DNA of 64,000 nucleotides from Adiantum capillus-veneris. Its lineage: Eukaryota > Streptophyta > Polypodiopsida > Polypodiales > Pteridaceae. The position numbers and the translations under genes are program-made. Shown in pieces: positions 1 to 10,500 of the stretch. Location: the NCBI GenBank assembly GCA_014529385.2, contig CM043964.1, forward strand, positions 3,331,497 to 3,395,496, read 5' to 3'. Positions within the stretch are counted from its first letter, which is position 1, and every line of letters begins with the position of its first letter. Under the pieces are notes generated by a model, which saw nothing but the letters and a program-made list of their open reading frames with translations, ran no database searches and had not been told where the DNA came from.

Positions 1-4
1 TGTT

Positions 5-1441
5 GTGGGTGTTCTCCTAAGCGAGGAAATGCGAAGGAGAAGCACAGGAGAATCATCAAGTGCTGCACTATCAGTGGAAACAAGAGGAAGGCTTAAGGAG
101 AGGTTCAAAAACCAAAAGGGTCGTGATCGCTCAAGGCGGAGCAAGTCACGCACAAAGTCAGTTCTTGAATGTTGGAACTGCCGCAAGAAGGGCCACGTCA
201 AGAAAGATTGCTGGTCCAAGAAGAAGAAGGAGACAGAGTCTCAAGACAACAAGCCAACATCGCAGGCCAATGTGGCAGGTAAAGTAGAGCAAGATGCTCT
301 AATTCTCTCATTAGACAATGTGTCTAATTCCTGGATAGTAGATTTCGGGGCTTCATTCCATGTGACACCACACAAGCAACATTTCCAAGACTACATCAAA
401 GGTAATTTTGGGTATGTATACTTGGGAGATGATGAAGCTTGTGAGATTGTCGGCAAAGGTACAGTTTCTGTCAAAACTGCTAACGAAAATGAATGGAAGC
501 TTAAAGATGTTAGGCATGTTCCTTCTCTTCGCAAAAATTTGATCTCTACAGGACAATTGGACGATGAAGGTCACAACATTGCATTCGGAAACAAACGGTG
601 GAAGATCTCAAAGGGATCTTTGGTGGTTGCCAAGGGTGAAAAAGTCGGTACACTTTACTTGTGTACTGTTAGCACGCAAAATGCAAAACCAGTTTCTACA
701 CCTTTGGCTGGTCATTTTAAACTAACGAAGGATATGTGTCCAAAGACACAAGAGGAGATAGCCTATATGTCTAAAGTTCCATATGCTGCAGTGGTAGGTT
801 CTCTAATGTATGCTATGGTCTGGACAAGGCTAGACATTGCACATGCAGTGGGAGTTGTGAGTAGGTTCATGGACAACCCAAGTAAAGAGCATTGGCAAGC
901 TGTGAAGTGGATACTTAGGTATCTAAAAGGGACAACAACAAATGCTTTGTATTTTGGAGGAACTGATATTTTTCTAGAAGGGTATGCTGATGCAGATATG
1001 GCAGGTGACAAAGATACTCGAAGGAGCACTACTGGCTATGTGTTCACGTTCACGGTTGGAGGCACAGCAGTAAGCTGGGCTTCAAAGCTGCAGAAAGTGG
1101 TTTCACTTTCTACCACGGAAGCAGAGTATGTAGCAATGACGGAGGCAAGCAAAGAAATTATGTGGCTTCACAGATTCTTAGAAGAGCTTGGATTCAAACA
1201 AGACAATTGTGTCTTGTACAGTGATAGCCAAAGCGCTATCCATCTTGCGAAGAACTCAGCCTTTCATTCAAGGACAAAGCACATTGAGGTGAGATATCAC
1301 TTCATATGCACTCTTTTGGAAGAGGGACAACTAAAGCTAGGAAAGGTGCATACAAGTGAAAATCCTGCAGACATGTTTACAAAGGTAGTCAACAAGGAGA
1401 AGTTGAGCTTTTGCTCATCTTCAATCGGCATTCAAGGATAA
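5..1441 (+). CDS. copia gag-protease fused in frame to RT end and RNase H (deletion derivative)
   Basis: The reading frame is open at the window edge, so the true start is upstream. Residues about 55-72 carry a CCHC zinc knuckle (CWNCRKKGHVKKDC). A protease-like segment follows (WIVDFGASFHVTP, with FGAS in place of the usual DSGA/DSGAS). Near residue 225 (about position 680) the text jumps to the last part of RT (KPVSTPLAGHFKLT, then GSLMYAMVWTRLDIAHAVG) and a full RNase H with DAD, TEAEY and DSQSA blocks, ending in ENPADMFTK. The integrase (HH-CC, DDE) and the YVDD core of RT are absent. The deletion keeps the frame, so a 478-codon ORF survives. It cannot support autonomous transposition. 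It could be a spliced-copy insertion or a simple deletion. Confidence 0.85.
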   Translation: MGVLLSEEMRRRSTGESSSAALSVETRGRLKERFKNQKGRDRSRRSKSRTKSVLECWNCRKKGHVKKDCWSKKKKETESQDNKPTSQANVAGKVEQDALILSLDNVSNSWIVDFGASFHVTPHKQHFQDYIKGNFGYVYLGDDEACEIVGKGTVSVKTANENEWKLKDVRHVPSLRKNLISTGQLDDEGHNIAFGNKRWKISKGSLVVAKGEKVGTLYLCTVSTQNAKPVSTPLAGHFKLTKDMCPKTQEEIAYMSKVPYAAVVGSLMYAMVWTRLDIAHAVGVVSRFMDNPSKEHWQAVKWILRYLKGTTTNALYFGGTDIFLEGYADADMAGDKDTRRSTTGYVFTFTVGGTAVSWASKLQKVVSLSTTEAEYVAMTEASKEIMWLHRFLEELGFKQDNCVLYSDSQSAIHLAKNSAFHSRTKHIEVRYHFICTLLEEGQLKLGKVHTSENPADMFTKVVNKEKLSFCSSSIGIQG

Positions 1442-1658
1442 GAAGCCAGAATGGAAAGCAGTCACAGGTTTGGTTTGGAGATCAGTTTCCAAGTGGAAGA
1501 TTGTTAAATATGGAGCCTGATTTACCCTTGTAATTTTCTGTGGTAAAAGCGCAAATTTGTAAGGCCCCCATTATGAGGAGAAGCCATCGTGCGTGAAGGA
1601 AAATCACTCACCGGAAACCAAAATTTTCACGGAAAGAATCAGGGGCAACTTTAAAGGC

Positions 1659-1692
1659 CTCGGGGGCGGAGGCCCCCGAGACTTTTTTTTTT
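1659..1692 (+). other. perfect GC hairpin followed by a T tract inside the LTR
   Basis: Nine-base perfect stem: CTCGGGGGC (1659-1667) pairs with GCCCCCGAG (1672-1680) around a GGAG loop, and is followed by AC and a run of ten T. The stem-plus-T shape resembles an intrinsic terminator. In a plant Pol II LTR its role is unknown; the T run could stop Pol III. Confidence 0.6.
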
Positions 1693-1891
1693 CGCCGGAA
1701 TATTATGGCCGGATGGCGGCCGAAAAGTGGTCGGAAGTCAATGGCCGGTGGCCGGTGGCCGAATTCAAAAGCGGACTTGTCTTCTCAAGGGCGGCCACAC
1801 ATGGGCGGAATGGAGGGTCCAATTTGGACTTATTCGCACAAGGGCGGCTACACATGGCTGTCTCTCATAAGAGAGGGCAGTCCTTTTGGCC

Positions 1892-1898
1892 TATAAAA
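1892..1898 (+). promoter_or_regulatory. TATA box of the LTR promoter
   Basis: TATAAAA within CCTATAAAAGG, inside the LTR about 390 bp from its start. This fits the Pol II promoter at the U3/R boundary of a plant LTR. Confidence 0.6.
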
Positions 1899-2207
1899 GG
1901 AGGCCATTTCTACACACATTTCATAGTGTGAAGTTGATGCAACAAGGTGAGTGTGAGGTGGTGAGAGTGAAGCAAGGCGGGAGCTCCATTAAGGGTATAA
2001 TCCCTTTGTAAACTACTTCTTGTTTTGAAGTACTAAAGCCATTGAGTGGCTGCTTTCCCGTGGACGCAGCCCACATTGGGTGAACCACGTATATCGTGTG
2101 TACTCTCTCTCTCTTTCTACTCTATAATCTCGTGTATATAAATCTGTCTCTCTCTCCATTAAGTAATCTACTCAATTATCTATTTAGCTACGTCTTATTT
2201 CCTAACA

Positions 2208-2789
<582 letters not shown>

Positions 2790-2810
2790 ACACTGAATAC
2801 TCAGCAGATC

Positions 2811-3346
2811 TCAATCATCTATAGGGAAGAAGCCATTTACAAACATAGCACCACTGATTGTGATAAATTGACCATTCATAAATCCTGCAGTGGGGAGGCA
2901 CAAGAATGCCACTGCAACTGAGGCAACTTCGAATGGTTCTCCAGCTCCCCTTAGAGGTGTCCAACATATAGTCTGCCTTGTTAAGCCCTCGTCTTTAAGC
3001 ACTAGGGATCCACAATGGTTACTTGAATTCCATCCTTGGCCCACTCATAGGCAAGATTCTTTGCAATTGGATTCATAGCACCTTTACTTGCAACGTACAG
3101 AGAAACAGAACAAATTGCAACAACACTTGCAGGCTGCTATTGATGAAACAAAAACAACATTTTCCTTTCTCAATGCTTTTAGAAGAGGATGGGTCAGCTG
3201 AGCATTTTGATAGGATGACTGAAAATTCCTGGAAATGATCAGAGAGAAATCTTCTGCCGAGTACTCCATAGTAGGCTTTCTTATATTCATGCCCACATTA
3301 TTCACCAGAATATTGAGCTTTCCATTGAAGGCTGAGGAAACATCAC
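2811..3346 (-). pseudogene. tropinone-reductase-like short-chain dehydrogenase pseudogene (3' part)
   Basis: Reading right to left, the text follows the SDR fold of plant tropinone-reductase homologues: the FNGKLNILVNNVG segment with the NNAG-type motif, KPTMEYSAEDFS, the catalytic-Ser block VVFVSSIAA, then in another frame the YVASKGAMN block with the catalytic Tyr-x-x-x-Lys. After a further shift come TPLRGAGEPFEVAS, AFLCLPTAGF and GQFITISGAMFVNGF. The frame changes after the Ser block (about 3107-3120) and again before LVLKDEG, near a premature stop, so the gene is broken. The N-terminal half with the cofactor-binding TGxxxGxG motif is not seen; homology fades at a GA-rich tract. No introns are visible in the retained part. 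It is probably an old fragment, possibly a processed copy. Confidence 0.8.
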
Positions 3347-3358
3347 CAAAATAAGGCC

Positions 3359-3397
3359 AAGAGAGAGAGGGGGGGAGAGAGAGAGAGAGAGAGAGAG
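3359..3397 (+). repeat. (GA)n / G-run microsatellite
   Basis: GA units with an internal seven-G run, abutting the truncated end of the SDR pseudogene. Confidence 0.9.
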
Positions 3398-4659
3398 GCG
3401 GCAACTGCGCCGTCTACAGGTAGCGCGAATGAGAAAATCCCATACTCGCTGGCCTCAAGAGTCGCACTAAAGGGTTTTTTTCCATCTGCGTTTTTTCTTC
3501 CAGCTCAGGGTGGCACGGGCGGTTCCCTGTCCTCAGGTTAAGTTAGTGCAAGACGCTTAGGGTCGCATCCACGGTGCCCTCGGACCCTGCTCAGCTGCCT
3601 GCTCCCAAGATGAAGCATCTTCCTCGAGCTTCCCAATCTTCCTCTGATTGTGCACTATCTATTCTCTCTAATGATTGGAATCTCACTTCAATGTGAAGAA
3701 TGAGGAGCTATGATTTATCCTGCAATCATGAAGGTGGTACAAGGTGCAATATAGAATGTAACAAATCAGCCTCTGATCGAATTGGCACTGGCTCCACAAG
3801 GGAAATTGTAAAGCAAGCATTGAGCAAGCAAACAAAAGAGTCCCATGATCAATAGGCCATGCTCTTTAATAAGGTGAATGGTGACGTTAACCCTTTATGC
3901 TTATTCTTGAGCAGTAGCACTCTTTACGGCAATCTGGCGAGCAGTAGCACTCTTTAAGGGATACTGTGCAATGTACTTAAATAGCGTTGGCCGGGTTCAA
4001 GAGAGCTCATCGCAGTAAATATACCTACCTATATTCTCTAGCTAGCTACGCATATCCAATATCTAGACTCATATCTTTTATTCACATAATTATCAATATG
4101 GCTCGCAGCTAGCACTGGGATCATCAGCCTTCATGAATCATGCAACGTCCTTGATCTCTTTATGGCAAGAAGCCTCATGCACATGAGGACTACGTCTCCC
4201 AAGCCCTGGAGTAGCTGACGGGTCCTAAGCTGATGGATGTGCCGCTGCAGCACCTTGCACTGTCGAATGAGGAAGCATTAAATAATCTTCATGAGCCTTG
4301 TCAATATGCAGAAGGAAAATTAGCAGCTGTCGCCGCTGGCCGCCAGCTTGGATCAGACACGGTAGCTACTAGCCAAGCTGCCAAAAGTGGTGAAGGAGTA
4401 CCCCATGCCTAGCGTACGCAAGACCCACGAGATGGCAGTGGTAGGTGAAAATCTGCTGGTGGTGACGCAGCAATCCAATAGCATGCTAGTCAAAGTCCAG
4501 CTGGACCCTTCCACTAGCTGCTCATCTGCATCAACCCAGGCCAGGAACTGCTCACACACCCCGGCAAGATCTCAGTAGCAAGATCTCAGTAGCAAGATCT
4601 GGCGCCTTCAGCACGCAAGATCTTCCCACTCTTCCTCTGACTCGCCAGCTCTTCAACTA
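3398..4659. other. unassigned region with a short tandem duplication
   Basis: No gene is supported. The only clear structure is an 18-bp direct repeat, GAGCAGTAGCACTCTTTA, at 3909-3926 and 3939-3956 (30-bp period). Another short tandem repeat (AAGATCTCAGTAGC) lies near 4565-4600. Confidence 0.4.
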
Positions 4660-4985
4660 TTGTCCGTCCCTTTTATCTCGCTAGCCTCTCAGTCGACTGC
4701 TCTTGCGAAACCTGCTGGAACCATTTCACGTCGGCGCGGAATGGTTCCAGCAGGTTTTTGTTTTTTTTTTTTAAATCATCTACGTTGCGCAGCTATGACA
4801 AGGCAGGTCTTGGACTCCATTTCATTGGCCAGTCACGTCCGGCACTACTCTTGTGAAACTTGCCGACACCAGTTCGCGCCGGCGCGGAATGGTTCCAGCA
4901 GGTTTTATTTTTATTTTTATAAATCATCTACGTTGCGCAGCTGCGGCAAGGCAGGTCTCGGGCTCCATTTCAATGGCTAGTCAAA
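4660..4985 (+). repeat. tandem pair of ~148-bp units, each centred on a GC-core palindrome
   Basis: The block AAATCATCTACGTTGCGCAG recurs at 4773 and 4921, a period of 148 bp. Each unit has a palindrome ending GGAATGGTTCCAGCAGGTTT followed by a T-rich stretch. The first palindrome is perfect; the left arm of the second has drifted (ACACCAGTTC), though its core is the perfect GCGCCGGCGC. Confidence 0.8.
4708..4757. repeat. GC-core palindrome 1 (18-bp perfect arms)
   Basis: AAACCTGCTGGAACCATT (4708-4725) is the exact reverse complement of 4740-4757. The 14-base spacer is TCACGTCGGCGCGG. It belongs to the same structural family as those at 5276-5379, 48319-48350, 49388-49427 and 49478-49527. 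Confidence 0.85.
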
Positions 4986-5275
4986 TACGACATGCTGACT
5001 GGAGTTTTGGGGTTCATTGGGCTTTTATCAGGTTGCGTTTGACTTTCGAGGCCACGTGCCCGAACTCTCAAGCGTAGGGAGCCAACCTCGAGGTCCATGC
5101 AAGGGTAAGGGACTGGACAAGGAGGGATTGGGAGAGGATAGGCATGTGTTTTTTATTTATACTACACGCACAAAGAAGCTAGGGTTGTACTAAGTGGAGG
5201 CATAATTTTCTTGAACACTGGAGCTGCCGCCACCTTGAAGACCAAAGTAATACTTTTTATTTAAAAAAACCACCT

Positions 5276-5379
5276 TACCCTCATGACCATTCCCCTCCCT
5301 GGTCTGTTGCTGCAACTAGTCCATGCCGGCGCGGACTGGTTGCAGCACCAGACAAGGGAGAGGAAGGGTCATGAGGGTA
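5276..5379. repeat. GC-core palindrome 3, 47-bp arms (foldback or MITE-like hairpin)
   Basis: The left arm (5276-5322) and right arm (5333-5379) are reverse complements with about five mismatches; the spacer is ATGCCGGCGC. A transcript would fold into a hairpin of about 104 nt. No terminal target duplication could be assigned. The sequence to the right carries several derived copies of GGGAGGGGTAGGGTCAT (5393-5495). Confidence 0.85.
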
Positions 5380-5499
5380 GGGAGAACACTAGGGAGGGGT
5401 AGGGTCATGCGGGTCATTTCTTTAAAACAAAACAGTTGCAAGAAGACTAGGGAGGGGTAGGGTCATACGGGTAGGGAGGGGTAGGGCCATATGTGTAGA

Positions 5500-6910
5500 G
5501 TCATTTCTTTTAGCAAAATGTCAAGCAAACTAGGGATGTGTTGTAGCATGCGGTGCCACTAGCAAAGAAAGCGGCACCACAGATAGGCAAATATATCAAT
5601 TGTTTGCCTCTTGGGAAAATGATGGTGAGAGGGCATGATGTTGAGGTGTTGACAACGGATGGCAATACAACAACACCTACAATGTGATGGCGAGCAATGC
5701 AAGGGCATTCTTTTTCATGATTAGAGGGACTAGGGCATAGGACCAAATGATCAAATCAAGTAGCCTTCTGGAGGTCCCTTCAAGGCACCTATTCAAGCTT
5801 TATTTTAACCTTAAATTTGCAATGAGAGGTCTCAGAGAATTAAGAGGTAGCTTAGAAACCAATGTTGCACAAGTTTCCAAGGAACTTAAGTGAGACAACA
5901 ACTTTTGGTAGCTAGTAAACTGGAGCTTGCCACAACCTTTTTACTGCCGCTTATCAAAATATCTTGCCGCTTTGCTTTTAACTTGGACTCCTCCCTAAAA
6001 TATTGTCTAAGACCTCATGCATATCAGCAGCTATGTTCATAAATCTAGAAGACAACAATCAGATCCATAACAGCTAGACATGTTAACCTCTTAATCAATT
6101 TAACTTGCTTGTACAAGCACTTGCTAAATTTTATGAAATGAATTCTGTTTTACTCAGATCTCTCTGAAGCATAGATATCCAGTTTCCTTCACAAGTATTA
6201 ACTTCCAAAGAAACACTCTCAATGTGATGCAACCATTTTAAAAAGAGTTGACAACCTACTATGCTTCCTTGATTGATTTCTCCCATTTCATGGTCTTGTC
6301 TATACAGACAAGCCCCAATTTTCACTTGCAAGCTTCCCTTAAAGAATGTCGTTGTCTGTAAATCTGTTTGAGTAAAGGAGACTTTAGAAATCAATTTTTT
6401 TCACAACTAAGCAAAGCAACAACTAATCATCTACCTATTTCACATGAGCCTCATAGAATGGACCCTTCTCTTGTGTTCCTAGCAAATCTCAACATGGATA
6501 AATTGTTAATCAAGTCTGGTAATGGTCATGAGGCAGTTGGGTATGCTTGAGTTCATCATGTATTCAGTGGGCACATCACTTCATCATTGCCACTACATAT
6601 GCCATCGATGTAGTTGCAGCGGGTGTATCCACACCTTGCTGCTCACATTTCCTCCACCATTTTAGTGTTGAGCTGGCAAGAGGAAAGGGAGGGCCACTCA
6701 AGGGTGCTGCACTATGAAGCAGAGAGAGAGAGAGAGAGAGAGAGAGTGCTTGTTCTTGCTTGCTTTAGGAACTTGTTCTTTCTTGCTTACAAAAGTGGAG
6801 TTGTTTATGCTTTAGGAGGTTCTCCGATAGTGTTGTAAGCTTACGAGGTTACTTTTTTGCAAAATCTAGGTGCCAAGTTTTTGGTGGGCTACTTTTGAGA
6901 GGAGGTATGC
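5500..6910. other. unassigned region with a (GA)n array
   Basis: No gene is supported. A - strand open frame at 6131-6394 (87 codons) and one at 5510-5746 have no family I recognise and no visible domain. A (GA)n run occupies 6719-6746. The stretch ends at the target site of copia-1. Confidence 0.4.
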
Positions 6911-7138
6911 TGTTACCATATACATGTGGTAGTGATGTGTGTGAACACACTAGGACCGCCGGGGCATTTTTTTTCCTCTTTAGGAGGTTTTTTCCCCCGT
7001 GCATTGTATATACGCCCATCACTCTAGGGCTATCTATCTTTCCATTGCACACTAAGGAATACACTCTCTATTGTGTGCCTTGAGCTTCCTTCGTCTTCTC
7101 CAAGCTGTGTGTGTTTCTCTGCAACCCTAATTCCAACA
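6911..7138 (+). repeat. 5' LTR of copia-1
   Basis: Begins TGTTACCATATACATG and ends ATTCCAACA (TGTT/AACA ends). At about 228 bp it is short for a copia LTR. A TATA-like GTATATAC lies near 7004-7012. Confidence 0.95.
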
Positions 7139-7140
7139 AT

Positions 7141-7152
7141 TGGTATCAGAGC
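7141..7152 (+). other. primer binding site, initiator tRNA-Met
   Basis: TGGTATCAGAGC, two bases after the 5' LTR. It is complementary to the 3' end of plant initiator tRNA-Met, the usual copia primer. Confidence 0.95.
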
Positions 7153-7500
7153 AGGTCACGTTCTCCCGGGCTTAGTCGCCAGCTGCTCCAGCACACGCCT
7201 GCTCACTTTCTCCGATTTCAGTGAGCTTTGGCAAGCGTTCGCAGGTCGACAAATATTTTGGGAGAGCTCAAAGAGCTTTGTCTGCTCAGAATTTTGATTT
7301 GGGCTCATTTCGGCCTCCGTTTCCACTACGGGCAGTACTGCACAGGCTATTTCGTCATTTTGTGCAGATTTTCTATCAGTGCCGTTTTCTGCATAACAGG
7401 TGCCTTATAGTCTTCTACGGTTTGTGCTATATAGCACAAGTTGTTCCCGCTCCATTTCTCCTATTTTCGGGCAGTTTTCACATCAGGTGCAGCATTTACC

Positions 7501-10500
7501 ATGGCTGACAACAACAACACAGATGTGTTCAAGATGTTTGCTGCTGAGGACAGGTTGGATGGGGACAACTACCCTATGTGGGCTTATATGATGCAACACG
7601 TTCTTGTGTCAAAAGGTGTCTGGAACATTGTGCAGGGCATTGATGTACGTCCTGGTTCTGAAGATGTAGGCGATATTGAGGATGTTGCAGGTCTTGCTGC
7701 AAGGATTGCAGCTGTTAGAGTTGTTTTGCCTACAGCAGAACAAGCTCGTTGGGATGTTAAGGATGCGCAGGCTCATGCATTGATTGCGTTGTCTGTGAAG
7801 TGCACCATTATTCCTCACATCCGTTCAGCAAAATCTGCAAAACAGGCTTGGGATATTCTAGCAGGTCTTTATGCAAGCCGCAATGAGGCTAAAATTGCTT
7901 TGCTGCGTAAAGAGCTAGAGTCGAAGATTATGCATGAGGAAGATGATATGGACACTTTCCTTGCTAGTGTCAAGGATATCAATGAGCAACTCATTTCTGC
8001 AGGTGAAGTCATTTCTGACAGTTCCCTTGTGCAGACTGTTCTTGATGCCTTACCAGATTCCTACCAGACTTTTGCTAGTACTTGGAGACTGATGACCCAA
8101 GGAAATCCTGAAGTTGTCAAGTTTGATGCATTATGCACATTGCTGTTGCAAGAGTCACTTTCTAGAAAAAACAGGACTAGGCAGCGTGCAGTTGAACAGG
8201 CTTTTATTGCTTCTCAAAGAAAGGGTGGTAACAGTAATGCAGCCACTTCTTATGGTTCTGCTGCGAGTGGCAAAATTTCTGTTCCTAATGCTTCTGCTGG
8301 CAGCACTTCGTCTGGCAATTCTGGTGATAAGGGCAAAAAGAAAATGCGTTGCCATTATTGTAAAGCCAATGATCACTTGATCAAGTCGTGTCCTAAGTTG
8401 AAGGCCAAAGAGGCTAAGAAGAAAGAGGGTGGTTCCACTGCAAATGCTGGTTCCACTACAAATGCAGCCATTGTTGAGTCTTCTGTGAAAGGAGATTGTG
8501 ATGCTGATATTGATGCAGAATGGGCTTTTAGCGCAGAGTGCACTTACAATCCTGCTGTCCATGATGCATGCTTGTCAGTTGCTGCAGATTCACATGTGTG
8601 GTATTTCGACAGTGGTGCTACAAAGCACATTACCTCACATCGTGAATTGTTTACCTCTCTCGAGTCTGTCCCTCATGGGAATTCAGTCACTTGTGCCAAC
8701 AACGCCTCTTATCCAGTTCAGGGAGTTGGAAAGATTGTGCTCACTGCTGCTAATGGCAGTTCCTTCACACTTGTTGATGCACTTTATGTACCTGGGATCA
8801 AGAAGAATCTATTGTCTGTATCCGCACTTGCTAGACTTGGACTTGTAGTCAAATTTGTGGATGAAAGATGTACAGTTCATGATCTCAGTTTTGGTGATGA
8901 AATTGTTGCATCTGGGCTTTTGTGCCGTGGGCTGTATAAGCTCACTTTGTATGACAAGTGTGGACAAAATTTTGCAAATGCTGTTGCAGATTCAAGGGCT
9001 ATTTCAGATGCAAAACTTTGGCATGCACGTTTTGGTCATCTGAATTTTGCCAGTTTGCTGCGTTTGCAGAAATCTGATATGGTTGCTTCTTTGCCGCCTC
9101 TTGAAGCACCTATCAAACATGTTTGTGAAGGCTGTATTCTGGGTAAAATGCAGCGTTCTAAGTTTCCAAAGGATGGTTCAGTTAGGGCCACATGCAGGTT
9201 GCAACTTGTGCATAGTGATGTTTGTGGGCCCATGCAAACTCCGTCCTTGGGCAATTACCTATACTTCGTGACTTTCATTGATGATTACTCCAGGCATGCA
9301 TGGGTATTTCCGCTTAAAGCAAAGTCCGAAGTTTTTATGTGCTTCAAACAATTTTTGGCTATGGCTGAAAATGTCTCAAAATGTACTATGGGCACCCTCC
9401 GTTCCGATCGAGGGGGGGAGTATATGTCTCATGAATTTAATGCATTTCTGGCTAGTCGTGGGATAAAACACCAATGTACAGTGCCTTATACACCTCAGCA
9501 AAATGGTGTTGCTGAGAGGAAAAACAGGTCACTAACGGAAATGGCACGATGTATGGTCAAAAGTCAAGCTTTGCCGCATTCTTTTTGGCTTGAGGCCATC
9601 ATGTGTGCCACTTATGTACTTAACAGGTGTCCTACGAAAGCTTTGCAGTCTATTACTCCATATGAAGCATGGCATGATAGAAAACCTTCTATTGAGCACA
9701 TGCGTGTTTTTGGCTGTTTGGCATATGCTTTGGTGCCACAAGTGCAGCGCAGAAAATTGGATGATAAGGCTGTCAAATGTATTTTTGTTGGTTATAGTGC
9801 TGAAAGCAAAGGTTACAGGTTGTATCATCCGCAAACAAAACGTATTTTGGTTTCACGGGATGTAGTGTTTGTGGAAGATTCTGTTCAACCCTTGCTGTCA
9901 TGTACTAGAGACAGTAATGTAAGCTCACAGGACATTTATGACACTTTGTTGCCTCTTTTCAGTGGTGGAAATACGAATGTAAGTTCCAATGAGGCAAATG
10001 TACAGCCTATGGGGGTTTCTGAAAATGTTTTAGAACAGCCTATTACTGATGCAGATGTACATGATGTACTTGATGAGGAAAGGGCTGAAAATGAGCAGGC
10101 TAGAGGTATGCCAAAATGGCTGGTGCACACTTTGCGTGACAGTAAATTGGATGCACCTTTATCTAGTCGTACTCGTTCAGGCTCTCGCCATGCATCTTAT
10201 GCATCAGATTGTTATGCTTTGGCTGTGTCTAGTTTACATGATGTTGAGGAGCCTCTGTCTTTTGATGAAGCACAGAATTCAGAAAATTGGATTGCTGCCA
10301 TGAAATCAGAATATGATGCACTTATAGAGAATGACACATGGACTTTATGTGATTTGCCTCCTGGCAAAAAGGCCATTGGTACGAAGTGGGTTTACAAGTT
10401 GAAACGCAAGCCGGATGGTGAGATCGATCGCCATAAGGCTCGACTTGTTGCAAAGGGTTATGCACAACAAAAAGGCATAGATTATGAAGAGACTTTTGCT

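Larger units (their letters stand above)
1..2207 (+). mobile_element. Ty1/copia element (Tnt1/Tork-like), internally deleted, 5' end outside window
   Basis: The 3' part of a copia retrotransposon. An open polyprotein remnant (5-1441) is followed by a purine-rich stretch just before 1502 and then a 706-bp LTR (1502-2207) with matching TGTTA and TAACA ends. The polyprotein passes directly from the protease region into the end of reverse transcriptase and RNase H, so integrase and most of RT are missing. The 5' LTR lies left of the window, so the target duplication cannot be checked. Family assignment rests on the gag zinc knuckle and RNase H wording, which resemble Tnt1-type elements. Confidence 0.85.
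1502..2207 (+). repeat. 3' LTR of the deleted copia element
   Basis: The sequence starts TGTTAAATATGG and ends CTAACA, giving TGTTA/TAACA inverted ends. It follows a purine-rich run (AAGTGGAAGAT). It contains a TATA box at 1892, a GC hairpin at 1659-1680, and CT-rich runs near 2100-2160. The partner LTR is outside the window. Confidence 0.75.

Noticed and set aside
4660-4985. Repeated palindromes as a possible CRISPR-like array
   Set aside because: Plant nuclear context, only two units, no spacers of uniform size, and no cas genes.
6131-6394. 87-codon - strand frame
   Set aside because: No family recognised and no supporting context. It could be real, but nothing in the sequence shows it.
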